The position numbers and the translations under genes were made by a program. Positions 12,842 through 26,200 of a stretch of DNA of 64,000 nucleotides are shown here, one piece after another. This DNA is from Formicarius rufipectus (Eukaryota > Chordata > Aves > Passeriformes > Formicariidae): positions 44,815 through 108,814 of the forward strand of contig VXAU01002429.1 of the NCBI GenBank assembly GCA_013399695.1, written 5' to 3'. The notes beneath the pieces are model-generated. The model ran no database searches and was not told the origin of the DNA. It saw only the letters and a list, made by a program, of their open reading frames with translations. Position 1 is the stretch's first letter, and each line of letters begins with the position of its first letter.

Positions 12842-13973
12842 GTGTGCCCCCGGTTGCTACCGGTTCAGTGGTGTACTCTGTGAAGTAATTCCCAGAATCG
12901 GTGTCGGTATTGAGTGCATGAAAAATGAGAAAGCCGCTGGTTTACCCCGCTTAAAAACAGGGCTGTCTGAGCACGTTAGGCGGGTGCTGTGGTACAGACT
13001 TGCACACTGCGGTACTGCAGGCCGAGCACAATGAGCAGAGCCGGGCGAGCGAGCGGGACGCGAGCGCCCAGTTAAGCTTCCCGCCCGTGTCCTGCGGTTC
13101 GGGTGTGGGGCACGGCCAGGGCTTCTGCAGGCAGGGAGAACCTTGTGTGCCTTTTGTTTGCCCCTCTATACGCTCGCCCAACTTATTATTTTAATCGCGA
13201 CAAAGTCATAGCTTCCTGAAGACTCTTAGGATGGAACTGGATATTTCACTTTTATTGTGTGCTGAGTTTCTTTTAATTTCTCATCAGCTAGTATCACCTG
13301 ATGTCTTCTGGCATCTGTATTGAAAAATATAGTAAATAATTGTCGTCTCTGTAGACTGTCACAGCCAGTCAGGATACTCTAAGATTGTGTCAGATGCACT
13401 AACTTCACTGCAGAAGAGTTCTAGCTTACATAGCTGTTTTCCACTTGGAAGGTGGTGTGGGTGTGATTAGTTTGGCCCTTTTCCTCTACACCTGCAAGTG
13501 AATTTAAGTCTAAGTTCTTGGGCCAGGAGCTAGAAAGAAAGCCACTGTGAGAGAATATTGCTTAAGCTCTGAAGACAAAAGGCTAGTATTTTGCACATCG
13601 ATATATTACCAGAAGCCATTGGTGCCTTAAAGATGATGCATACTTTCTGAAACTGAAATGTTAGATTATAATTTAATAATTTGTTTGTGGACTCAATGTA
13701 GTCATTAAATGCTAGTAAGTCAGAGCTAAAATAAAATAAAGGTTGGGGGGGGTTGGTTTTTTTCAGCCCCTTGCTCATTGCGGTGTACTTATGCAAGTAG
13801 TGAGCATCACAAGACGTCAGTTTTTTAGCTGCCACGTTAAAGATATGTAAATGCTATACAGCATACAGGAACATTTCCATGTTTTGGGTATGCATGTTGA
13901 ATTGAGACTGTTGCAAAATCAGTTATATACTGGAAAGAATTTTTATCTTTTCTTCCCCTTTCTTATTTTATAG

Positions 13974-14248
13974 AGAAATTTATCACATGAAAGAAATGAT
14001 TGAGTCAGTCAAATTAAGAAGGCAGTGCATGCTGGATTTTTACTCACATTATGAACATCTTTGTGAACTTCAAGGCTCTGTCCCACTGAAAGCTGTGAAG
14101 GCTAACCTGACTCAGGATGCTGTTGATCTAATCGTAGATCACATCAAAGCTACTGATTGGGCACCACTTCTGAATGCTATCAGGCATAATAAGACTCTGA
14201 CTTCTATTGGAATAAGAAGCTTACATCAACATGGTCTTGAAGAATCAG
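13974..14248 (+). CDS. CEP78: CEP78 exon 2, first coding exon
   Basis: It carries the start codon(s) and residues 1-87, ending in phase 1 at aatcag|gtctgt. The motif DHIKATDWAPLLNAIRHNKT corresponds to the mammalian N-terminal DWAPLL segment. The upstream acceptor is tattttatag. The bases before the first ATG stay open in frame back to the acceptor, but no ATG precedes it. Confidence 0.9.
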
Positions 14249-17200
14249 GTCTGTAGTGATGGCTATAAAAGTTATATATGTTTATGTATGCATGTTGCAA
14301 TTCGTATGATTGAATGCATGGGGTAGGAGAATTGTTTTGCCTAAGGAATTATTTCTCTTTAAGAAAATAATTCAAAAAAAGCAATGTGTGACTGTGGTTG
14401 CTTTTAAACCAATAGGGACTAGATTTCACTGATGTGTAATTTCTGCTGTTTACTAGGTGTTGAAAGATATAAAACTTACTCTAGAAGATCTCCAGCAACT
14501 GTATCAAAAGACTTGACTGGCCAACTATGCAAAGCTGTGAAAGGCTGTCTCAGTATATCAGATGTACTAAAAAATTTAGAACTTCAGGGTTTGCTTCTGA
14601 GGGAAAGAGATCTAACACTTTTAACAAAGGTGAGAATACATTAACATACAAATAAATGGCAAATTTGCCTGCAATAAGGAATAGTAGCAACCAAATCTTA
14701 GAAGTATTTGTCACAGACGAGGATGTTTCTCTTCTAAGTTATGTTTGTGTTATGCAACATATGAATGATTCTGTTGAGATATTTAGTATAACCTAGTCTT
14801 GCCAAACCTCTCAATTCACATTCATCAGGCCTTAGCAGAAAGATTTTAGCAACATCTCTGGCGTGTGTTTGAAGCATATAATGTATGCTTTTGAGTGAAA
14901 TTACTGTGCATGTACATGATAGAAAGTTGTGGGACACCAAGGAAATAAAAACTAATGTTATTTGAACACTCTAATGTGCTTGTGAATGGCTTCTAGGAAT
15001 ACAGATTGCTGCTAGTTGCCCACAGCAAGGATCCTCCTGTGCTAACAAAATAACTTGAACTGAAGGTTCGCTTGTTCTGACCTTCCTTTCAACTGCCCAG
15101 AGTTTCTTGTAGGGAGCACAGAGTTTGAGCAGTCTGGATGACTTGGTTTTTTTGTTTTCAATGCACTTAACAGTACTTTTATTCTTAAGGGCTTGGCAAC
15201 AGCTTCATCTCTGGAGAGTGTCTCTTTAGCCCACTGTCCAATCGGCGATGGAGGGTTGGAAAGTAAGTTCAGAATCAAAAATGTGTAAATATACTTCTAT
15301 CTATTTTAGTTTCCAAATAGATAAGGAAGTTTTTCAGTATTTCCATTCTGCTTTTAAGTTTGTCTGTAGTGATTAACATAACAATCTTCACTTTATTCTA
15401 CATGGTTCAACAACTTCTAAAGACTTGAATTTCTTCACTTGATGCCAATAAATAGCCATACTACTTCATAATGATGTTTATACTTGTATTTAAAACAACA
15501 TTCATATGTCTTAATTCCTTCCTGATTTGTTTGTGTTTCCTGAAGTCAACTGAAATATGTTCTAGGTTGTTCAGATAGTCCTTGCTGAACGTTAGTATTT
15601 AAAATATACTTTGTCTTTCTAGATTAGTTCTTTGTCAAAGCTTTTACCTGTTAAAGCTGATTTAACATTTTAATAGGACAGTGAAAAAGTGTATTCTGAT
15701 AATTTGGAAGTGGTGTGTGTAGTAACGTGTGCTTTTGTTTTCTTCAGCAATCTGTCAGAGTATAAAGAATACAGCTACTATCAGATCTGTAAACTTCACG
15801 GCATGTAGCCTCACATGGCGAGGGGCTGAACATATAGCAAATGTATTAAAGGTAATTTCATCAACTTTCTTAGAATGAAATGTTCCCAATATCTTAATAT
15901 ATTTGATTTTTTTTCTTTTACTTTTAACTTCTAAATCCATTAAAGCACTTTGTGAGGAGCACATGTGCATACTGAAGTGTGTGAATAGTCCTTCTGAAAG
16001 CTGTAACTTTGTTTGCCTAAAGTATCTTAGTTTACTAGTGTGGGATTTAAATATCTCAAATGTTCTTAAGCACTGGGTAAGAATAATGGATTTTACAGTT
16101 TAGTAGCTACTGTTTAATGTATAGTAAGCATGCGACTAGTACAATATTCTAATTAATGTTAACAGTGATTTCCATGAAAGCACGCAATTTTGTAGTATCT
16201 ATGTATTTCCTTGTGGAATTAGCGGGAAATCGGACACAGTACAACGACCAGTGTGATCTAGACTAATGCTAATTTATTGCTTACAAAGCTTGTTGTTTTA
16301 TACATTTAGAGCATCAGTATCACACATACATCAAGAGCTTATTGGCTACTACCTACTGTCCACGCGTTTTGCTTTATTCTATTATTGGCTAAAGTTACTT
16401 GTTCACATGAACTGCTGTTCCTTTTCTTGCACGGTTCCTTTGTCACGTAGGTATCTCTTTGTTCATTTATTTTTGCAAGTTCAGACATATTTCCCATCTG
16501 CAGTTTTCTCTCTTTTACCTTTTTCAAGGTTTTACCACATAGCTGCATTGTCTCACAGACTCAGAATGTCTGGGGTGCTCATGCTTACAATATGCTTTTG
16601 TTCTTCCAAGTCTCCTAAATTTCCTGTTTAATGTGCATTGAAAGTGTCTGTCAGTCAAAAGAAAGCAATGTTTTGTAGCGAAGTTAATAATTTGCATTGC
16701 AGACTGGGTGATGGAAATAACTATGAGTTAACTGTAAGGCTTAAAATTTACTTATATTTTTTAGACTCAGAAATTATATGACTGTGTTTCTTTATACCAG
16801 CACTCAAGCCATTGAGCATGAATTACAAAGAAAGATAACTTGTGATCTTGCCATCAGTAATGCCTTTAGCTTTGCATCTGGTAACAGCTTTTTTGTTTGC
16901 AAAGCACCAGGCAATGAAAAGACATGGAGAAGCTTGGGCCGAAAGCCTACGTTACAGGAGACCTGACCTTGAATATATGACAGGTTTGCGGCGGATTACT
17001 TTGAACTGCAACATGCTTATTGGAGATAGAGGAGCAAGTGCCTTTGCGGACTGTCTAGGAGACGACCTTTGGCTAAAAGGTATTGCAAAATATTGACTCT
17101 TAAGATACAGTAATCTTAAGATATAGACAGGTGGAAAACTTAGATTTGTCAGTTACAACAATTGTTGCCAGAAGAGTTACTCACTATGTAGCTGAGGAAG

Positions 17201-20200
17201 AGTACTCTTTTCTTTTTTTTAAGAAATATCTCTTCCTCTTGGGAATTGTCAAAGTGTCCAAATACTGTAGTGTCATCTAGTATTGTCCTGTAGCATTTCG
17301 GAAAATTAATTTGTTCTACCATGTATCTACAAAATTTCTAAAGGTGCTGGTGTAAATCATAGCATTCTGTACGTGGAATCAAATACCTGTTGACACGTTT
17401 TTTATAGTTTGGGGCTGGTCTATAGATAGCATGCATACTAATGGAAGAGGATCATATTAGAGAATACTTAGCTGGACAAATAGTTGTCCACAGGCCCTAA
17501 TGGGATGCATCCACTAGTTCTGAGGGAGCTGACTGATGTAATTTTGAGGCCACTCTCAATAATCTTTGGAAGAGCATGGTGATTGGGACGGTGGTGCATG
17601 AGGACTAGAGAATAGCTAATTTCACCCTGATCTTTTAGAAGTTTGGGAAGAAGGACCTAGGAAACTAAAGGTTGTTCACCCTTACTTGGATCCTTGGGAA
17701 AGCAGGAATGTGCTGCCATCTAGAGGGACCTCAGCAGGCCAGAGAGAGGAGCTTATGGGAACTGCATGGAGTTTAACATGCAACTGAGCAGAAATAACCT
17801 CATGCACCAGAACATGCTGAGGGCTGTGTAGCTGGAAAGCAGCTTCATAGAAAGAGTCCTACAGGTCCTGATGGACAGGAGCCAGGAAAGTGCCTTTGTG
17901 GCAAAGAAGGCCAATGGTATCCTGGGGAGGTGATTGTTCCTCTTAATAGAAGTGACACCACACATGGATTACGTTGTACAGAGGAGAACTGGAGCTACTG
18001 GAGAGACTCCAGTGAAGGGCCACTAAGATGATGAACAGACTAGGGATGGACACAGGCTCTTTCTAGCGGTATCTGGTGACAAGGCAAGAAGAAGTGCATT
18101 CCTCCTTAACATAGGAAACTTTCTCACTCTGAGGGTGACTGGAACTGGCACAGGTTGCACACAGTGGTTGTAGAATGGTTTATATTAATTCCTTTGCAGT
18201 TGTTAACAGTTATTTCTTTTAAGTTGATCTTTAATACTGATTTAAATTTCTAGTTTTCTTTTAAAGTAATACTCCTGTTTTACACATGGATGTTATCATC
18301 CTGTCCTTGTTTCTCATGCTTCATGTTCTATGAAACATGTAGGTGTGGATTAATTTTTTTAGCTATTGACTATTAAACTGATTTATGAACTAAATGCAAT
18401 TACTGCACTGAATAATTTTTTTACCCCCTTGAACATTTTAGCACTTGATTTACAGCAGTGTGGAATATCCAATGAGGGAGCAAGGTTATTATTAGAGGCT
18501 CTTCAAACTAATACAACAATAGTGGTACTTGACATAAGAAAAAATCCATTAATTGGTACGTATCTGTGTCTGGCTTTGTCCTGTTTGTGTGGTGTGTTTT
18601 TGGTTTTGGGTTTGTTTTTTGTTTTTTGGTTTTTTTTTTAATTTATTCGGTAACTATATGGGGAAGGGTAAACTGCTTTTAAGGAAAAAAACCATGCCAC
18701 AGTAATTTGCTAAACATTTTTAAAATGGGAAAAGCAAGATGGGTAGGTAATGTATACTGCTTATTCAATGATCTCTTTGTTCACATAAAGAGTTGTCTCA
18801 TACAAAGAATTCTAAATAAGGTATTTTAATTACTTCTAGGTCATGTTCTGATGAAAAACATTATTGAAAGAGTTCTTATGAATGGAAATAGTGCTAGTTC
18901 AGAGGTATGTTTTACAGATTTTGGAATGAATTTGGGGTTTTCTTTGTAGCTGCCATTTCATATTTTTTTCTGAAGGACAATTTTGTTCAGAATGAATCTA
19001 AAATAGCTATTCTAGTTAGAATCAGAAGTTTGACTCAAGTAATTTGAAAAACTGAAAAACTCACTATGTTGGGGAAAACATAAAAACACCATCAGCAACG
19101 TGATATTTTATTGGGCTTTTTGTATGACTTCTCATGAAATTTAAGATGCAACCGGAATATACACTGCTGGAGGGCTGTCTACTGCGTGTGTCCTTATTAA
19201 CATGGTAATAATAACTTTTCATTAAAAGTAAAGAAAACCACAGTTCAAAATTTAAAACTTAATTTATTTTGTGTCACTAATTTACATAATTAAGATTTTT
19301 AAAAACTTACTCAAGACTATCCAGTGCAAACCATCTAAGAAAACAGAGTTCAGTTAAAGTATGGTACCTCCTTCCATATTTATCTGACAGTCCACAGAGA
19401 TTGCACAGTAATGTGCATAAACTGAATGTCTGGACTATTTATGATTAGATATACTATGCAAATACACATCAGTTCCCAAAGGAGACAGGAAAGAAATGAG
19501 TGCACTCTTGTTCTTCATTTCACAGAACTTCAGCAATCCCAGTTACTGTTCTGGAACTTATTACTGTTTTGGTTTTGAAAAGGCTTGAAAGTGAGGGCTG
19601 GGGGTCTGAGGAAAGTGTCTAATAACCTGAGAATTTGTGTGTAGAATTCCTTGAGAATTAGTACAGGTCTTCACTTCAATACTGGGAAGATTTGTTTTGA
19701 GAAATTGAGCTTGGTTGTGAAGCTCTCTTTCCTTGGTAGATGCAATCAACACTTGCAAAATGTTGCAGGGATCACATGAAAATATCATCTGCCTAGAAAT
19801 AGTAAAGATGATTGGAACGTCCAAAGCAGCAACACTGGAGAATCTCCCTTGTACTAGGAGATCACTTTACTCAAGATGTTAGCTTTATATTCAACTACTT
19901 AGTGCAGTATCTAAACCTTTATTGGCAGTGCTACTAATTCTTCGTACTTCATTAACATGAATGAAGAAGTACTGACCACCAGCTTGATAAGTAGCCTTGC
20001 TTCTTCCACCAGTCACAGCAGTCCTTCCATCCTCATCCTAAAACAAAAGAAAGTTGTATTTTAGCTGCACTATATAATAGTACAGTGAGTTATAACTGTG
20101 GATATGACTGAGTGTAATAGAGGGTGTAAGTTTCTGTAGTTCCTGAGAGACTGAGTAGCTTCAAGGAAAAAGCCATTGAAGATGTGTATTTTGTTTGAGT

Positions 20201-23200
20201 GGCCAAGTTTTGGTAGCAAGGGGGCTAACAGGGGAGGCTTCTGTGAGAAGCTGCCAGAGGCATCCCCACATATCTGGTAGAACCAATGCCAGTTTGCCCC
20301 AGGATAGACCTGCTGCTGGTCAATGCCAAGCCAATTGGGAAAGGATAGTAACACCTCTGTGATAATGTATTTAAGGAGAAAAAATGTTGTGGGGCACATG
20401 AAAGTTGCAGCCAGAGAAGACTGGACTGAGAACATGTAAACAACAATGCAAACACCAAGATCAGTGGAGAAGGAGGGGGAGAACCTGTTCAAGGTGCCAG
20501 AGCTGAAGTTCCCCTGCAGCCCCTGGTGCAGACCATGGTGAAGCAGCTGTGCCCCTGCAGTCTCTGGAGGACCACAGGGCAGAGATGCACCTCCATCCTG
20601 TGGAGGACCCCATGCCAGAGCAGGTGGATGCCCAAAGGAGTCTGTGACTCCATAGGAAGCCCTGTGTTGAAGCAGCAGGGACCTACTGACTCACGGGGAG
20701 AGGAGCCCAAGCTGGAGCAGGTTCTCCTGGTAGGACTTGTGGCTCTGTGAGGGACCCATGGTGGAGCAACCTCTGCCTCAAGTACTGTACCCCGTGGAAA
20801 AATGACCCACATTGCAGCATTTTGTGAAGAACTGTTGCTCATGGGAGGGACCCCATGGGGAGCAGGGGAAGGACTGCTCTCCCAGAGCAGCGGCAGAAAC
20901 CAATCTGTCATGAACTGACATTCCTGTCTCCCTGCGCTGCTGTGGAGGAGGTAGTCCTTGCGAAGGAAGGAGGGGGCGGGAAAGGGGTTTTTAAGATTTA
21001 TTTTGCTTCTCATTCTCCTGCTTTGATTCTGTTGGTAATAAATTTAATCAATATCCCCACTTTGATTCTGTTTTGCCTGTGATGGTGATCAGTGAGTCAT
21101 CTCTTCTGGTCCTTATCTCACCTCATGAGCCCTTTGTTCTAATTTCCCTCCTTAGTCCAGCTGCAAAGGGGAATGAAAGAGCAGCTTTAGTGGGTACCTG
21201 CTTTCCAAACACTGTCTTAATATTTTGCTGCCTTTAGATTTAGATGCTGTACAACAAAAGCACTGGGCACTTAGGCAGGAGACAGGTTCTGGTCTAGATG
21301 AACTTTAGGTTTAACCTAGTAAAGCTGCCCTTTTATGTGTATTATAAAACAAAATTAAGATGATCTTAGAAGTTTACAATTTAATTTTATTCTTACTGTC
21401 TTGTTTTTAGTTTAAAATGAAGGAGGAACTAGATACAGCTGCAGACCCTACAAAACTTACACAAGGATTATTTGAGCACCAAGTGAAAAAAAAAAGGTTT
21501 TTCTTGCCAATAATAAATTTGGACAAAACTTGCTTGGTTAGAGCAGAGTAGTGGCATTTTAATTTTTCCTGTGCTTTAGATGGCAGTAACTTTGGCATAC
21601 AGTTCTCCTACGCTGGTGTGACTTTTAGAGCTGAGAAAAACTTTGTGTTAATGTCATGTGTATTTACTTCCACAGCTGCTTCAGCAGTGGACTCTGTATT
21701 AGTGATAATACTGACTGAAAAAGTATCAGTGATAATACACGCTGAAAAATAATTGCTGTGTAACTTAACAGTATCTACCAGGAGTAATGGAACTTTTTAT
21801 CAAGGCAAGAGGAACCTTTAATATTAGAACTGTTACTGTATGGAAGTGAAGTTTGAAGTACAGCTGGGGCCTTTGAGAATCACTGTGTCTACATTTCAGT
21901 TTGGGAATGTTTACTTTGTAGGAATTAATTTTCTTTTCAAGGCAGTGAAAATGCAACTTTGTATTTTTAAAATACTGATACTATTGGTAATACAAAGTTA
22001 TGTTAGGGAAGCTTTATTGCTCTGGAGAACTTTGGCCTGAGCCAGTCATTCCAATCAACCGGTTTTCTGAGAATTAAATGCAGAAGTCAGAGTTGTCTCT
22101 TTATAGGGTTGTTGTCTTGGGTTTTTTGCTATAAAAGGAGAAGTGTTTTGCACAGGAGATAGAAAAATATCAAATGGGATATTATAATTTTGGGAACACT
22201 TTCTGATAACGTAACAGGCTTGCATCAAATCTATGTTTGAATTTAGGCTTTGTGGGACTTCTGTTTTTTCCCGATTTTATAGTTTATTAAGTTTTCTGTA
22301 AGTAGCAGTGTTCTCTATATCTGACAAAGCACACTCCTACTTTAAATAAGTACCTCTCTGACTCTCAGTTACTAAGCTGATTTATCTTTCTTTTAAAAAA
22401 AAAATCCAGTATAAGTGGCTGACATCTCCATCTTCCAAGGGTGCTTTGAAAACTAGACCAAAGAAAAGAACTATTGTCCTAGGAAGTGGTCGAAAAGGAA
22501 AAGCTACTATTCGCATTGGTAATACTGTGTTTATTTTCTCTGACTATAGTAAATTTTGTCTACAAAATTGTATTTTAATGCTTAAGAACTTTAATTATAA
22601 AATCTATGTGTATAAATAGTGTTTTACAGAACAAAATTCCATTCTTATCAAATTAAGAATTTGATAATGTGTCATTTATCACTGTTGTCTGTCGGAAACT
22701 TGCTCTTGTTTTTAGTGCTGCTAAATACTTCCTGGAAAAATGGTAGTACATGCTGATATAAATATGTGGAAGAATTTCACGTTTATTCTGAGTGCATCCT
22801 CTCCACAAGCTTTAACTTCTGCGAAGCTTGGCAGTAGTATGTTGCCTAATTCTTCTGCTGTTGTAACCTTTCTGTAGCAAGCTATCCTCTGCCAGAACAA
22901 ACAAACATGCATTTTTTACTGATGTACAAAATGTTCTAAGATTTTTTTTAACTTTCATGTAAACCTGTTATAAATAGTGTGTTTAAAATAACATAGGTGT
23001 CTTGAATATTTATAATTAAGTACTGATAGCTGCAGTACACTAAATAGTTTTCAGTAAGCTACTAAAAAATTCACTGTAATACATTTGACTGTCTTTCATC
23101 TTTGCTCTAGTTATCTGGAAGCAGAGAGGTAAGCACAAATCAAATTGAAGTCTTTATACAAATAAACTGTGGTGATCAGGGTGATGGAAGAAGAGAATTC

Positions 23201-26200
23201 CTGACATATGTAGTTGTGGTGGTTCAGGTGTTTTGTGGGTTTTTGGGTTTTGGTGTGGGTTTTTGTATAGTTCTTCGAGGATTTTTTTTGGGGGGGGGTT
23301 GATTTTTTTTCTTCTATTTTGGAGTTGTTTGTTGTGTCATGGGTTTGGCGTATTTTGTGGTTTTTTTTTTTTTTTTTGAAGAGAGGGGAGTCTGGAGGTG
23401 AAAACTATCTTGTTTACTATTTTGAGAATTAATTGAAATTTGGAATCCCATCACAATAACTGTGCTTGTCCATACCATTTCAGAATCAGATTTTTTACTG
23501 ATCTCAGCAAAGTAGTTACCTGAATTCTCACTAATTTAACTGTATGAAATATTAGGTAAATAGTTTTCTGGACTTGTTAGTTTCTGACTTACAGGAACCT
23601 GAGGTAGAGTGATTATACACATTAAGTTTCTTTTCTGAATCTACTTTGACAGTATATGATTTAAACAAAAACAAAAGACCTGACTAGTGAACATGACTTT
23701 TCATATTCATTTCACTATTAGTCCTCTTTAGTGAAGCGATTGCTAGTGTTCTGTACAAGCAATTCACATGAGTACTGACTTTATTTTTAAGCATTTTGCC
23801 CATAAATAAACCAATGTTTTTTACACTAAAACTGCTACAGGGCAATTTGAAGCACATAGTTACCTTTATTATCTCATGGATTGTCTCCCATGTGAGCAGA
23901 TGGAATTAGGTATCTGAAAGTAGTAATATTCCTTAACCTCTTCAGCTACAAAGTTCTTCCTTTTTGAATAACAGCCTGTCTTAGTTGTATCAACATAATA
24001 TACAAGGTAAGTATGCCACTTTATAGTTGCAAGTTTGGGGCCACTATAGCAAAGTTAGACGGACTGCCAGATTTCATATTTATTATTAATAATACTTATT
24101 ATATTAATAGTCCCTATTATTACATAGGAGATTTTACTTATTAAAAGTATGCTGTGAATTTTTATGTAAATAATTAAGTATAGTGAATTCTCTTTTCTTC
24201 CAATCTTGCTGTTCAATACAGGACTATTGTCTAAAAGATCTCTAAGTCCTGGGAAAAAAGGTACGTCTGTAAAAGAGAGTTACTTACCAAAACCGCTACC
24301 ACCAGGCACAAAAGGCTTCCTCCCTTGGCGGACTGCAGAACGTGCAGAAAGATGCAGGTGAGGTTTTCAGAGTATGAGGGAAAAAATTAAAGCATAAAAC
24401 CTGCATGAGAAATATAGCAGACTTTTTAAAACATGATTTGAAAGTGACAGAATTTCATATTGCATCCATAATTTTTTCTGTTTATATAAATTTTGTGGAT
24501 TTTATATCAAATCTATTCTACCAAGTATTTAAAGTACACAAAAATGTATGATGACCGTAGGAATATTCTGATGTAGTAAAAAAACCCACTGCAACCAAAC
24601 TTACCTTGCCTGCTTGTTCTTTTGTTAATAATGATTTATGAGATATATCATAGCTGAAGGTGCAAGTTTGTATTCTGAGCTTGTAGTTGATTTCGCTGAT
24701 GCCTAGGTGTTTTTTCCTCCTTTCTTCTCCATTTCCCCCAATTCCAGCATTATTAATATTAATGTGATCATCTAAGTCCTGTGACTTAAAATTGAACAGA
24801 GTTACACATGGAAACTCTCTTTTGAAACAGGTTTTTTTTTTTTTTTTTAAATCTATACCCCAGACCTTGACCTCTTAAAATGGAGACATAACTATGTAAC
24901 CAAAAAATTTCTTAATGCTCTATCACAATTATAGTTATTAAACTTATTTTCAAAATGCTGAACATCAAATTCTCCTTTGACTTTAGTTCAAAATAATTAA
25001 GTAAGCAAGATACCTACTGAAGATATTAATGTTACCATCCAGTAATGTTAATCTGAATCACAGTTAAGGCAGTGCTAACAGAACAAAGTGAGGATCTAGT
25101 GAGAGATACAGTGCAGTGTCTGATGCTGTTTTTACTCTTACTGTTTCATCTCTCCTAGAAACCTGTATTTGGAAATGAGTGTAGCAGTGGTGACATTATT
25201 AAACTTATTTTTCTCAAAAGTGTTTTGTTGGCTTTTTTTCTAACTTTAGAGGCAGGGCTGTGGATCGTGCTGGAGAATTGCCAGTTGAGATTCAGGTACT
25301 GCTTCTCTCATACAGTGTTTTCTTGAGTAGGTGAATGCCTGAAAAAAGATGAAAGTGTTCTCAACAGAATCTGTCTGAGAGTTAAGACTGGAACATGCTT
25401 TTAAAGATACTCTTTCATAGAAGTACAAAAAAAAAAAGTCAGCCTTTGGTTGAAACTTCTTTGCTACTTAGTTTACTTGTATTTCTGTCTCTTTGTCTTT
25501 TGGTTTCTGAGCCTTATGAGCAAGATGGGTTGGAGTATGGGCACAATCCCTCCAGAGGCAATAAGGAGGACAAACAACATTTTTTCTCTCAAGGCTTTTC
25601 CACCATCTTTTCTCTCTTGGATTTGGATTATGTACTTGTGTTTCCACTTTTTTCTGAGTATACCAGAAAGAAAAACCCCACTTTCTTCCTTCTCCTTTGC
25701 ATCTCATTTCCATCTCCTCCCCTTCCATCGCACCCACCACAGAGTAGCTTGAGAAGTGTGTTTTTGTGTACTTGTAAATTAAACAGGCTCACAGAAGGGT
25801 ATGATGGCTATGCGCTTATCCACTGCTCTGGCGTAGGCTTCCTATGGACTGCAGTCTTTTGGGAAAACCTGCAGTGGCACAGAATGCCTGTGCACCACTG
25901 CTTCTTCAACCCATCCCTCTGCTCTGACGTGCGTCTCTTCCCTGACTGAAGTGAGTGTATTGGCTCCAGCACAGAGCACCTCTTCCTGCTCCCAGCCTCC
26001 TGCTCCCTTTGCTTTTTCTGATCCTCTTTGTCCTCACCTCTTCTTGTCTGGCACTTTTTGTTCTTTGTTAAACCATCCTACTCTGATGCTGCACCAGCTT
26101 TGCTGCCGGGCCTGGCTATGCCCTGCAGTGGGTCAGCTGGGGCTGGCTGTATCCAACGTGGGGCAGCCCTGCTGTGGCTCACAAGGGCCAACCCTGCTGC

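Larger units (their letters stand above)
12500..13130 (+). promoter_or_regulatory. CEP78: CEP78 CpG island promoter
   Basis: GC content and CpG density rise sharply here against an AT-rich background. GC boxes (gggcggggcggggg, 12,587-12,600), a CCAAT box (12,607-12,611) and a CCATTTT core like a YY1 site (12,567-12,573) are present and there is no TATA box, the pattern of a TATA-less housekeeping promoter. The island lies 0.9-1.5 kb before the first CEP78 coding exon on the same strand. A gap of 29 N at 12,752-12,780 falls inside it, so the start site cannot be read exactly. Confidence 0.75.
18905..22409 (+). other. CEP78: CEP78 intron 8
   Basis: A 3.5 kb intron. It holds an LTR (20,183-21,215), an antisense exon-like segment (19,891-20,037), and a possible sense exon (21,411-21,482 or to 21,551). 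The remainder is AT-rich without a recognisable feature. Confidence 0.85.

Noticed and set aside
12454..12888. 144-codon open frame through the CpG island
   Set aside because: It crosses an assembly gap and is alanine/arginine-rich as any GC-rich frame would be.
20489..21013. 174-codon open frame on the minus strand
   Set aside because: It lies wholly inside an LTR, is a by-product of its GC-rich, stop-poor sequence, and has no similarity to a known protein.
23962..24000. Pseudo-exon in CEP78 intron 9 (aataacag ... acaag|gtaagt)
   Set aside because: The enclosed 32 bases would shift the reading frame and the acceptor lacks a good pyrimidine tract.
25395..25949. 184-codon open frame on the + strand
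   Set aside because: It spans a C/T-rich stretch and part of an LTR-like segment in CEP78 intron 11. No splice or homology support.
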